A DNA stretch of 12,652 nt from Actinomycetes bacterium (GCA_023457615.1 JAEWKY010000039.1:1-12652); one strand, 5' to 3'. Counted from the stretch's first letter, positions 1 through 6,298 are shown. The notes: generated by a model from the sequence alone, not told the origin. Numbers and translations are program-made.

Positions 1-2
1 AC

Positions 3-833
3 GTCATCGTCGCCGACGCGGCCGCGGCGGTCGACGCGCTGGCCGGCCGGGCCGAGGAGCACCGCGGCACGATCATGGTCGGCCGCACCCTCACGCAACC
101 CGCGACGCCCGTCACCCTCGGGCTCAAGCTCGCCGGATGGGCGCGCGGCGTCGCTCACGCCGCGTGCGCGGTGCGCGACCACGCGACGATGCCGGTGCAG
201 CTCGGCGGGGCCGCCGGCACCCTCGCGGCGTTCACGGCCTCGGGCGCCGACTCGCTCGACATCGCCGCCCGTCTCGCGCGCGACCTCGGCCTGCAGGAGC
301 CGATCGCGCCGTGGCACGTCTGGCGCTCGCCCGTCACGCGACTCGGCGACGCGCTCGTCGAGCTCACGGATGCCTTCGGCACGGTGGGCGAGAACGTCGC
401 CGCCCTCGCGCGCATCGGGGAGCTGGATGACGGAGCCGGGGGCGGATCGTCGACCATGCCGCAGAAGTCGAACCCCGTGCACGCCGTGCTGCTCAACGCC
501 GCGTCGCGCCAGGCGACCAACCTGTCGTCGTCGCTGCACACCGCGGCGATCACCGTCGACGAGCGTCCCGACGGGGCGTGGCATGCGGAGTGGGAGCCGT
601 TCCGCGCACTCCTCCGCGTCGCGGGCGGCGCCGCCTCGACGGGCCGCGCGCTCGCCTCGGGGCTCCGCGTGCACCCTGCCGTCATCGCCGCTCACGTCGA
701 GGAGGCCGCCGAGGAGCTGCTCGCCGAGCGCCGCCGGTTCGCCGACGGCTCGGCGCATCCGTCCGACTACATCGGCGTCGCCGACGAGCTCATCACCCGC
801 CTGCTCGACGACGCCCGGAAGGTGCTCGCGTGA
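3..833 (+). CDS. pcaB: 3-carboxy-cis,cis-muconate cycloisomerase, 5' partial
   Basis: This is the C-terminal 276 residues of PcaB; the reading frame is open to the left edge, so the start lies outside the window. The family is about 450 aa, so roughly 60% is visible. PcaB belongs to the fumarase/aspartase superfamily and converts 3-carboxy-cis,cis-muconate to 4-carboxymuconolactone in the cytoplasmic protocatechuate branch of the beta-ketoadipate pathway. The superfamily signature GSSTMPQKSNP (flexible serine loop) is encoded at 444-476. The upstream GRTLTQPATPVTLGLKLAGW block at about 81-140 matches the conserved PcaB segment that contributes to the active site. The gene ends in TGA at 831-833 and overlaps the GTG of pcaD by 4 nt (GTGA), indicating an operon with coupled translation. 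pcaHG probably lie upstream. The product call is firm because the next two genes encode the following pathway steps; adenylosuccinate lyase is the nearest alternative and does not fit that context. Confidence 0.95.
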   Translation, partial: VIVADAAAAVDALAGRAEEHRGTIMVGRTLTQPATPVTLGLKLAGWARGVAHAACAVRDHATMPVQLGGAAGTLAAFTASGADSLDIAARLARDLGLQEPIAPWHVWRSPVTRLGDALVELTDAFGTVGENVAALARIGELDDGAGGGSSTMPQKSNPVHAVLLNAASRQATNLSSSLHTAAITVDERPDGAWHAEWEPFRALLRVAGGAASTGRALASGLRVHPAVIAAHVEEAAEELLAERRRFADGSAHPSDYIGVADELITRLLDDARKVLA

Positions 834-1591
834 CGGTCCCCGACATCCGACTCGTGCCGCTCGCGTCCGGTGCGGGACGCCCGCTGCTCGTCGGACCCTC
901 GCTCGGCACGCGCGTCGCGGCGGTGTGGGGCCCCACGGTGCCGCTGCTCGGCGACCGGCCGGTGTACGGGTGGGACCTGCCGGGTCACGGCGTCTCCCCC
1001 GCCGCCACGTCGGGCTTCACGATCGCGGAGCTGGCCACGGGGATCGCCTCCGCCGCCGACACGGTCGGACTCTCGACCTTCGCGGTCGCCGGGGTCTCGC
1101 TCGGCGGGCTCGCGTCGCTCGCGGTCGCGCAGCAGCTCGGCTCGCGGGTGACGTCGGTCACGCAGATCTGCTCCCTGCCGCAGCTCGGCACGGCGTCGGG
1201 CTGGGGCGAGCGGGCCGCGCAGATCCGGGCCTCCGGCACCCCCTCGGTCGTGCAGGGCTCGGCGGCGCGCTGGTTCGCGCCCGGATTCATCGAGTCGTCG
1301 CCGACGCTCTCGTCGGGGCTGCTGCGCGACCTGATGGATGTCGACGACGAGAGCTACGCGCTGTGCGCCGAGCTGCTCGGGTCGACCGACCTGAGGCCGT
1401 CGGTCGCGTCGCTCACGGTGCCGTACACCCTCATCGAGGGCGCCGTGGATGTCGTGGTGCCTCTCGAGGCGGCCGAGGCGGCGGTCGCGTCCGCGCGCGA
1501 CGGCCGACTCGAGGTGCTGCCCGGCGTCGCGCACCTCGCGACCGTCGAAGACCCTGCTTCTGTGGCCCGCATCCTGTCGGAGGTGTCATGA
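830..1591 (+). CDS. pcaD: 3-oxoadipate enol-lactonase (alpha/beta hydrolase)
   Basis: A 253-aa alpha/beta hydrolase that hydrolyses 3-oxoadipate enol-lactone to 3-oxoadipate. The GTG start at 830 is chosen because it overlaps the pcaB stop as GTGA, has GGAAGG at 817-822 in front, and gives an N-terminus (MTVPDIRLVPLASG) of normal length. Visible features are the oxyanion-hole-type segment GPSLGT (residues 22-27), the nucleophile elbow GVSLGG with Ser90, a likely acid at Asp207 (EGAVDVVVP), and the catalytic His235 (GVAHLATVEDP). The start of the cap region (about 115-190) contains QICSLPQLGTASGWGER, resembling the enol-lactonase pattern. The gene overlaps pcaC as ATGA. In many actinobacteria this enzyme is the N-terminal half of a PcaD-PcaC fusion (PcaL); here it is a separate protein. 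A generic hydrolase is the only alternative, and the context argues against it. Confidence 0.93.
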   Translation: MTVPDIRLVPLASGAGRPLLVGPSLGTRVAAVWGPTVPLLGDRPVYGWDLPGHGVSPAATSGFTIAELATGIASAADTVGLSTFAVAGVSLGGLASLAVAQQLGSRVTSVTQICSLPQLGTASGWGERAAQIRASGTPSVVQGSAARWFAPGFIESSPTLSSGLLRDLMDVDDESYALCAELLGSTDLRPSVASLTVPYTLIEGAVDVVVPLEAAEAAVASARDGRLEVLPGVAHLATVEDPASVARILSEVS

Positions 1592-1965
1592 ACGACGACG
1601 AGCGTCGCGCTCAGGGGATGGCGGTGCGCCGGGAGGTGCTGGGCGACGCCCACGTCGACCGCGCCGTCGCCGGGGTGAACCCGGACAACGAGGACTTCCA
1701 GGACTACATCACGCGCGTCGCGTGGGGGGACATCTGGTCGCGTCCGGGGCTCGACCGGCGCACGCGCTCCGTCGTCGTGCTCTCGGTGCTCATGACCGCC
1801 GGGTACTGGGACGAGGTGCCGATGCACTTCCGGGCGGCGATCACCAACGGGCTCACGCGCGAGGAGATCCGCGAGGTCATCCTGCAGGTCGGCCTCTATC
1901 GCGGGGTGCCGGTCGCCAACCATGCCACCCACCTGCTGCGGGAGACCCTTCCGCCCTCGGAGTAG
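1588..1965 (+). CDS. pcaC: 4-carboxymuconolactone decarboxylase
   Basis: A 125-aa protein of the carboxymuconolactone decarboxylase (AhpD-like) family, which decarboxylates 4-carboxymuconolactone to 3-oxoadipate enol-lactone, the substrate of PcaD. The ATG at 1588 overlaps the pcaD stop (ATGA) and is preceded by GGAGG at 1579-1583. Family landmarks are GDIWSRPGLDRRTRS (residues 47-61), DEVPMHFRAAITNGLTREE with the conserved His80, and the LYRGVPVANHA block near 103-113. Unlike AhpD peroxidase homologues it has no CxxC redox motif, which supports the decarboxylase role. The length is normal for a stand-alone PcaC. It is the last gene of the left pca operon, and a GC-rich hairpin follows about 40 nt downstream before the convergent surface-protein gene. 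Confidence 0.95.
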   Translation: MNDDERRAQGMAVRREVLGDAHVDRAVAGVNPDNEDFQDYITRVAWGDIWSRPGLDRRTRSVVVLSVLMTAGYWDEVPMHFRAAITNGLTREEIREVILQVGLYRGVPVANHATHLLRETLPPSE

Positions 1966-2006
1966 CGAGCGCGCCCGAAGCGCGCACGCGTCCCGAGACG
2001 CCCACA

Positions 2007-2039
2007 CGGGCGCCCGGCTCTCGAGGAACCGGACGCCCG
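2007..2039. terminator. GC-rich hairpin between convergent genes
   Basis: An inverted repeat with 11-bp arms and one mismatch: CGGGCGCCCGG at 2007-2017 and CCGGACGCCCG at 2029-2039, with an 11-nt loop. It lies in the 85-bp gap between the pcaC stop (1965) and the stop of the opposite-strand surface-protein gene (2051), where a bidirectional terminator would be expected. There is no T-run on either side, so a simple Rho-independent terminator is not proven. Actinobacterial terminators often lack the T-tract. Confidence 0.55.
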
Positions 2040-2050
2040 CGGGTGGGGGG

Positions 2051-4144
2051 TCAGACGGCGCTGCGGCGCCGCGAGATCGTCAGCGCGCCGGCGCCGAGGA
2101 GCAGCAGCAGCGCTCCGGCGAGCACCGTGGTGCCGACGTCGGCACCCGTGGCAGCGAGGCCGACGCGCGGTGCGGCGATGACGACGAGATCGGCGGTCGG
2201 CCCCGCGTACGAGGTCGCGAGGATCGTGCCGTTGCTGCCGAGGGTGAACCAGGCCTGCGCGCTCATCGGAGTGCCGTCCGCCGCGATGCCCGTGAGCACG
2301 AGGCGGTGGGCACCCGGCGGGGTGTCCGCCGGAAGCGAGACGACCCAGGTGAAGCCGCCCGAGGCGTCGACCGTGCCGGTGTAGAGCACGCGGGGCGTCG
2401 AGAACATCGTAAGGGTGTAGGTCGAGCCGACCTGCAGGCCGTCGGCCGAGATGGTCGAGGCGGCATCCTCGATCGACGTGCCCGCCTCGAACTCGAGCTC
2501 GAGATCCAGCTCGGGCTTCGCGGCGATCTCGCCCTCGAACACGGCCGTGATGCTGCCGTAGTCGTTCGCGGCGGTGATCGTGAACGCGTAGGCTCCCGCG
2601 ATCGCGGGGGTGCCGGTCAGCACGCCGCCCGCCGACAGGGTGAGCCCGGACGGCAGGTCGCCGTCCGTGACCGTGTAGACGATGGTCGGGTCGCCCGCTG
2701 CGAGCACGGCCTCGTCGACCGCCACGCCCTCGCGGAACTCGCCGAGGTCGTCGTCCTCCCACGTCGGCGCGACGCCGGCGGGCAGCAGGGTGCCGGTGAA
2801 GCGCTCGTCCGAGCTGCCGTAGCCGTTGTCGATCGTGATCGTGAAGTCGTAGTCGCACGACGCCATCCCGCGGGCGAAGAACGGGAACGGGGTCTGCGGC
2901 TGCGACGGCGAGCACGCGTCGGGCGTTCCCGTGACGGCGCCCGTCGCCGGGTCGAGCACGAGGCCCGACGGGAGGTCGCCGGAGGTGACCGTGAAGGTGA
3001 CCGGACCGCGGCTCGAGGCGCTCACGGTGTCGGAGTAGACCGAGCCCACGCGCGGAGTGCGCAGGCCGTCGTCGACCCACCGCGGCCCCGTCTCCCGCTC
3101 GATCAGCACGGACGCGGTCCAGTCGAGCGGGGTCGTGGCCTCGGCGTCGATCAGGTCGCTCACGTTGATCTCGCCCGGCGCGTAGTAGAGCACCTCGCCG
3201 TCGGCGAAGGAGATCTCGATCAGGTAGGTGCGCTCGGCATCCGGGATCGTCGCGATGGCGCCGGGGTCGAGCTCGAACTCGCCGTCGGCATCCGTCGCGG
3301 CGGTGTCGGTCGTGCCGGAGTCGAGCGCGCGCACGAGGCGGACGGTCGCGTCGGTCACGGGGGTGCCGTTCCACTGCACGGCGCCCGAGAGAGTCGGCGC
3401 GTAGACGACGATGTCGGACTCGTCCGAGGTCGATGCCTCGTAGTCGTCGTCGCCGAGGTAGTAGGCCGTCACCTCGAGGTCGACGCCGATGCGCGAGCGG
3501 TCGATCGACGCCGTGACGGTGGCGAGGCCGCCGGAGAGGGTCCCGGTCTGGAGGAGCGCGCCGTCCTGGTCGCGGAACTCGACGCTGCCGGTCGGTGCCC
3601 CCGTGACGACGGGGTTGCCCGCGACCGTCGCGGAGAGCTGGATGCCGCCGTGCGGCGCGACCACGGGCGCGGAGAGCGTGGTGGTGGTCGGCGACTTGCC
3701 CGACTCCACGACGACGTGGAAGGTCAGGTAGTACGTGGGGCCGTCCGAGGTGTCGGCGACGCGGATCACGAAGTCGTAGTCGCCGACCTCGGGAGTGCCC
3801 GTGAAGGTCGCGGTCGCGGCACAGCCGCCGTCGGGCGACATCGTGATGCCGGTGGGGAGGCTGCCCTCGTCGACGCTCCAGCACCACTCCATGCCCGGGA
3901 GGTACTGCGGGCCGGTGAGGCTGCTGCTGTACGACTCGCCCGCGGTCATGAGGTCGAGCACGCGGTCGCCGCCGTTCGCGTCGAACGCCGTGGTGTCGGG
4001 CGTGGTGCCGACGTAGCCCACCGGCGCGGCGGTCGCGGCCGCCGCACCCGCGAGGGTGGCGACGACGGTGAGGAGTGCGGCGGTGAGGGCCGCGAGGATG
4101 CGCGGGGTGCGCCGCCCCCGGCGGCGCGGTGCTGCTGCGGTCAT
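2051..4144 (-). CDS. Secreted Ig-like multidomain surface protein with LAATG sorting signal
   Basis: A 697-aa extracellular protein predicted to be attached to the cell wall. The ATG at 4144 has the ribosome-binding site AGAAGGA 9 nt upstream. Order of parts: signal peptide (residues 1-40; RRRGRR, a hydrophobic stretch, then ATAA); a putative-Ig (He_PIG-like) domain at about 60-146 (LPTGI...FTGTPEVGDYDF); a Big_3-type Ig repeat at about 152-248 (PTTTTLSAP...GSVEF...YYLGDDDY); a carboxypeptidase-regulatory-like beta domain at about 251-320 (VTDATVRL...DADGEFELDP); two more He_PIG-like domains at about 352-455 and 458-541 (DLPSGL...TGTP...YDFTIT/YAFTIT); a further beta domain at about 555-636; and a C-terminal LAATG (663-667), one hydrophobic helix (about 672-690) and an RRR tail. 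Class E sortases of actinobacteria use LAxTG, so sortase anchoring is likely. The only four cysteines fall as two pairs, 88/108 and 411/430. No enzymatic domain is seen; adhesion or ligand binding is a guess. It stands opposite to the flanking pca genes and divergent from the tetR gene. Confidence 0.88.
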   Translation of the reverse strand: MTAAAPRRRGRRTPRILAALTAALLTVVATLAGAAAATAAPVGYVGTTPDTTAFDANGGDRVLDLMTAGESYSSSLTGPQYLPGMEWCWSVDEGSLPTGITMSPDGGCAATATFTGTPEVGDYDFVIRVADTSDGPTYYLTFHVVVESGKSPTTTTLSAPVVAPHGGIQLSATVAGNPVVTGAPTGSVEFRDQDGALLQTGTLSGGLATVTASIDRSRIGVDLEVTAYYLGDDDYEASTSDESDIVVYAPTLSGAVQWNGTPVTDATVRLVRALDSGTTDTAATDADGEFELDPGAIATIPDAERTYLIEISFADGEVLYYAPGEINVSDLIDAEATTPLDWTASVLIERETGPRWVDDGLRTPRVGSVYSDTVSASSRGPVTFTVTSGDLPSGLVLDPATGAVTGTPDACSPSQPQTPFPFFARGMASCDYDFTITIDNGYGSSDERFTGTLLPAGVAPTWEDDDLGEFREGVAVDEAVLAAGDPTIVYTVTDGDLPSGLTLSAGGVLTGTPAIAGAYAFTITAANDYGSITAVFEGEIAAKPELDLELEFEAGTSIEDAASTISADGLQVGSTYTLTMFSTPRVLYTGTVDASGGFTWVVSLPADTPPGAHRLVLTGIAADGTPMSAQAWFTLGSNGTILATSYAGPTADLVVIAAPRVGLAATGADVGTTVLAGALLLLLGAGALTISRRRSAV

Positions 4145-4167
4145 GAGAGCAGTTCCTTCTGATCACG

Positions 4168-4187
4168 TCCCGACCCCCCGGTCGGGA
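4168..4187 (-). promoter_or_regulatory. Perfect 8-bp hairpin in the leader of the surface-protein gene
   Basis: TCCCGACC (4168-4175) and GGTCGGGA (4180-4187) form perfect 8-bp arms around a 4-nt loop of one repeated base. On the minus strand the stem ends 7 nt before the AAGGA ribosome-binding site (4154-4158) of the surface-protein gene. If transcription starts at the palindrome just upstream, the stem would sit in the 5' leader and could protect the mRNA or affect translation. It could equally be a protein-binding site; its function is not shown. Confidence 0.45.
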
Positions 4188-4188
4188 A

Positions 4189-4211
4189 ACATGTCAACGA
4201 TATTGACGTGT
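4189..4211. promoter_or_regulatory. 23-bp imperfect palindrome, candidate TetR operator
   Basis: The arms ACATGTCAA (4189-4197) and TTGACGTGT (4203-4211) are complementary at 8 of 9 positions, with the 5-bp spacer CGATA between them. The element lies in the divergent gap between the surface-protein gene and tetR, where TetR-family operators usually sit, and its size fits that family. On the minus strand it covers TATCGT (4202-4197), a TANNNT-type -10 candidate for the surface-protein gene, so binding there would block that promoter. TTGACG/TTGACA within it also resemble -35 hexamers, so a plain promoter element is the alternative. Confidence 0.5.
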
Positions 4212-4267
4212 GCTGAGCCATCGTCAGTCCCCGTTGAGGGGTGAGCAGCGTCCCCCGTTCGTTCGCC

Positions 4268-4271
4268 AGGA
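4268..4271 (+). promoter_or_regulatory. Ribosome-binding site deciding the tetR start
   Basis: AGGA lies 8 nt before the ATG at 4280. The in-frame alternatives fit worse: ATG at 4271 begins on the last base of this AGGA, and GTG at 4241 has its purine run directly abutting the start codon. Confidence 0.5.
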
Positions 4272-4279
4272 TGTACCTC

Positions 4280-4957
4280 ATGGCCCCCGGCGACAGCACC
4301 TGGTACGGGCGCCTCGATCGTCGGACGATCCTGGATGCCGCCCTGCGCATCGCCGCGCGCCCGGGCGCCACCGGCATCCGCGTGCGCGACCTCGGCGACG
4401 AGCTCGACGCCGACCCCACCGCCATCTACCGGCATTTCCGCGGCAAGTCGCAGCTCATGGCGGCGCTCATCGACCGGCTCATGTCGGATCTCGGGAGCAC
4501 GATGCCCCTCGAGGCGGACCTCGGCGACTTCATGCGCGCGATGGCGACCGGCGCCCTCGAGACCTTCGTGCGTTATCCCCCGATCGGAGCCCACCTCGTC
4601 GACTCCCGACCGGTCGGGCCCGCAGAGTTCGCCCTCATCGAGCTGAGCCTGCGCAAGTTCGAGGAGGCCGGGCTCGGCCGTGACACCCTCGTCGCGCACT
4701 ACGCGGCGTTCAGCGGGCTGCTGCTGTCCTATGTCGCGGCGACCTGCCGGGAACTCGTCACCGCTGGCGCCGTGAGCTCGGTCGGGATGTCGGATCTGCC
4801 CTGGCTGCCGACTGAGGTGGAGATCACGGCGGAGTCGTACCCGACGCTCAGCTCCTACGGGGAGCAGCTGCTGGGGATGGACTTCCGCGCGATCTACTTC
4901 GCGGGCGTGGATGTCTTGATCGACTCGATCGTGCGGATGGCGGCCGCCGCGAAGTAG
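4280..4957 (+). CDS. TetR/AcrR-family transcriptional regulator
   Basis: A 225-aa regulator, a normal length for the family. The N-terminal DNA-binding domain covers about residues 12-60 (RRTILDAALRIAA...IRVRDLGDELDADPTAIYRHF); its helix-turn-helix, about 33-53, ends in the typical AIYRHF. The C-terminal part (about 75-225) is helical and would hold the ligand pocket and dimer interface; I cannot name the ligand. The start is set at 4280 from the spacing of the Shine-Dalgarno; starting at GTG 4241 would add 13 residues. The gene is divergent from the surface-protein gene and ends 46 nt before pcaI. The palindrome at 4189-4211 makes control of the surface-protein gene, and of itself, the simplest model. 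A role in the pca pathway is possible but less likely, because an IclR-type regulator closes the pca operon. Read-through into pcaI cannot be excluded. Confidence 0.9.
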   Translation: MAPGDSTWYGRLDRRTILDAALRIAARPGATGIRVRDLGDELDADPTAIYRHFRGKSQLMAALIDRLMSDLGSTMPLEADLGDFMRAMATGALETFVRYPPIGAHLVDSRPVGPAEFALIELSLRKFEEAGLGRDTLVAHYAAFSGLLLSYVAATCRELVTAGAVSSVGMSDLPWLPTEVEITAESYPTLSSYGEQLLGMDFRAIYFAGVDVLIDSIVRMAAAAK

Positions 4958-4965
4958 GGTGTACG

Positions 4966-4971
4966 TAGAAT
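4966..4971 (+). promoter_or_regulatory. Candidate -10 box for the pcaIJF operon
   Basis: TAGAAT matches the TATAAT consensus at five of six positions and stands out in very GC-rich surroundings. No good -35 hexamer is visible about 17 nt upstream, which is common in actinobacterial promoters. Transcription would begin near 4978, directly at the inverted repeat 4980-4994, which suits repression by a bound regulator. Confidence 0.45.
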
Positions 4972-4979
4972 GCACATGC

Positions 4980-4994
4980 GTTCGTGATGCGAAC
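4980..4994. promoter_or_regulatory. GTTCG-N5-CGAAC inverted repeat, candidate PcaR (IclR) site
   Basis: A 15-bp element with perfect 5-bp arms, GTTCG (4980-4984) and CGAAC (4990-4994), lies between the candidate -10 box and the ribosome-binding site of pcaI. Its layout resembles, from memory, the 15-bp GTTCG-N5-CGCAC-type site reported for the IclR-family PcaR of Pseudomonas. The last gene of this operon encodes an IclR-family protein. Arms this short occur often by chance, so only the position and the resemblance support the call. Confidence 0.45.
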
Positions 4995-4998
4995 GGAG
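4995..4998 (+). promoter_or_regulatory. Ribosome-binding site deciding the pcaI start
   Basis: GGAG lies 5 nt before the TTG at 5004. The in-frame GTG at 4959 comes 2 nt after the tetR stop, has no comparable site, and would add 15 residues (MYVECTCVRDANGEP) unlike other CoA-transferase alpha subunits. Confidence 0.6.
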
Positions 4999-5003
4999 AA
5001 CCC

Positions 5004-5681
5004 TTGCGCTCGAAGTCCTCACCCGACGTCGCCGCTGCTCTGGCGGGCGTCGCCGACGGTTCGACGGTTCTCGTCGGCGGGTTCGGCCTAGCCGGCCAGC
5101 CCATCGCCCTCATCGACGGCCTCCGCGACCTGGGCGTCACCGACCTGACGATCGTCGCGAACAACGCTGGCAACGGCGACACCGGCCTCGCCGCGCTCCT
5201 CAAGGCCGGCCAGGTGCGCAAGGTGATCTGCTCCTTCCCCAGACAGGTCGACTCCTACGTGTTCGACGAGCTCTACCGCGCCGGCAAGATCGAGCTCGAG
5301 GTCGTCCCCCAGGGAAACCTCGCCGAGCGCATCCGGGCGGGCGGCGCCGGCATCGGCGGTTTCTTCACCCCCACGGGTGTCGGCACCCTCCTCGCCGAAG
5401 GCAAGGAGACGCGCATGATCGACGGCCGCGAGTACGTGCTCGAGTCCCCGATCAAGGGCGATGTCGCCCTCATCGGCGCTTACCAGGGCGACCGCCTCGG
5501 CAACCTCGTCTACCGCAAGACATCCCGCAACTTCAATCCGGTGATGGCCACCGCCGCGACGCTCACGATCGCGCAGGTCGACGAGATCGTCGAGGTGGGC
5601 GACCTCGATCCCGAGGCCATCGTCACGCCGGCGCTCTACGTCGACCGCATCGTGGAAGTGGGGAAGCGCGCATGGCTCTGA
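5004..5681 (+). CDS. pcaI: 3-oxoadipate CoA-transferase, alpha subunit
   Basis: A 225-aa alpha subunit of a family I (SCOT-type) CoA-transferase. With PcaJ it moves CoA from succinyl-CoA to 3-oxoadipate in the cytoplasm. The TTG start at 5004 follows GGAG by 5 nt. Visible landmarks are VLVGGFGLAGQPIALIDGL (residues 22-40), the glycine-rich subunit-A signature near the N-terminus, then VANNAGNGDTGLAALL (51-66), ICSFPR (75-80), FFTPTGVGT (120-128) and NPVMATAATLTIAQVDE (178-194). The length is usual for PcaI. The gene overlaps pcaJ by 10 nt, so the two subunits are translated together. A closely related activity (acetoacetate or succinyl-CoA:3-ketoacid transferase) is possible by family, but the directly following pcaJ, pcaF and IclR regulator, with pcaBDC nearby, point to 3-oxoadipate. 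Confidence 0.93.
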   Translation: MRSKSSPDVAAALAGVADGSTVLVGGFGLAGQPIALIDGLRDLGVTDLTIVANNAGNGDTGLAALLKAGQVRKVICSFPRQVDSYVFDELYRAGKIELEVVPQGNLAERIRAGGAGIGGFFTPTGVGTLLAEGKETRMIDGREYVLESPIKGDVALIGAYQGDRLGNLVYRKTSRNFNPVMATAATLTIAQVDEIVEVGDLDPEAIVTPALYVDRIVEVGKRAWL

Positions 5682-6298
5682 GCAGAGACGATCTCGCGAA
5701 GCGGATCGCCCAGGACATCCCGTACGGCGCCTACGTCAACCTCGGCATCGGCGCGCCGACCCTCGTGGCCGACCACCTCGAGCCCGAGCGCGACGTGACG
5801 CTGCACACCGAGAACGGGCTGCTCGGCATGGGCCGCGCCGCCAAGGGCGACGAGATCGACCCCGACCTCATCAACGCCGGCAAGATCCCGGTGATCGCCG
5901 AGCCCGGGCACGCGTACTTCCACCACGCCGACAGCTTCGCGATGATGCGCGGCGGGCATCTGGATGTCTGCGTGCTCGGTGCGTTCCAAGTCAGCACGAC
6001 GGGTGACCTCGCCAACTGGCACACCGGGGAGCCCGACGCGATCCCGGCCGTCGGCGGCGCGATGGACCTCGCGATCGGCGCCAAACAGGTGTGGGTCATG
6101 ACCGACCTGCTCACCAAGGAGGGCACGAGCAAGGTCGTCGAGGCGTGCACCTACCCGCTGACGGGCAAGGGATGCGTGAGCCGCGTCTACACCGACCGCG
6201 CCGTGATCGACGTTGGGCCGGAGGGCGCCCGCGTCGTCGACCTGTTCGACACCACCCTCGACGAGTTGAACGCCCTGACGGGCTTGGAGCTGACGTGA
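5672..6298 (+). CDS. pcaJ: 3-oxoadipate CoA-transferase, beta subunit
   Basis: A 208-aa beta subunit carrying the catalytic residue of the CoA-transferase. The SENG-type active-site motif appears as HTENGLLGMG, with Glu47 as the expected covalent CoA carrier, after the NLGIGAPT segment (residues 23-30). Further conserved segments are SFAMMRGGHLDVCVLGAFQV (about 89-108) and VMTDLLTKEGTSKVV (about 141-155). The ATG at 5672 lies inside the end of pcaI (10-nt overlap) and is preceded by GGGGAAG at 5660-5666. The stop overlaps the GTG of pcaF as GTGA. The size is normal and the motifs are intact, so an active alpha-2/beta-2 or alpha/beta enzyme with PcaI is expected. Confidence 0.94.
   Translation: MALSRDDLAKRIAQDIPYGAYVNLGIGAPTLVADHLEPERDVTLHTENGLLGMGRAAKGDEIDPDLINAGKIPVIAEPGHAYFHHADSFAMMRGGHLDVCVLGAFQVSTTGDLANWHTGEPDAIPAVGGAMDLAIGAKQVWVMTDLLTKEGTSKVVEACTYPLTGKGCVSRVYTDRAVIDVGPEGARVVDLFDTTLDELNALTGLELT

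Noticed and set aside
370..1587. Apparent 400-codon N-terminal extension of pcaC
   Set aside because: The upstream part is an arginine/alanine-rich shadow of pcaB and pcaD; the ATG at 1588 with a Shine-Dalgarno gives a normal PcaC.
1896..4166. Very long open frames on both strands over the surface-protein gene (about 750 codons each)
   Set aside because: Their translations are rich in Arg, Ala, Gly and His without domains, as expected for shadow frames in GC-rich DNA. The 697-aa frame has a signal peptide, Ig-like domains and a sorting signal.
4316..4330. Perfect inverted repeat GATCGTC-G-GACGATC inside tetR
   Set aside because: It lies within coding sequence for the DNA-binding domain. One or two such repeats are expected by chance in a window of this size and composition.
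5731..6150. Minus-strand frame antisense to pcaJ as a possible gene
   Set aside because: There is no Shine-Dalgarno or recognisable domain, and pcaJ on the other strand has an intact active-site motif.
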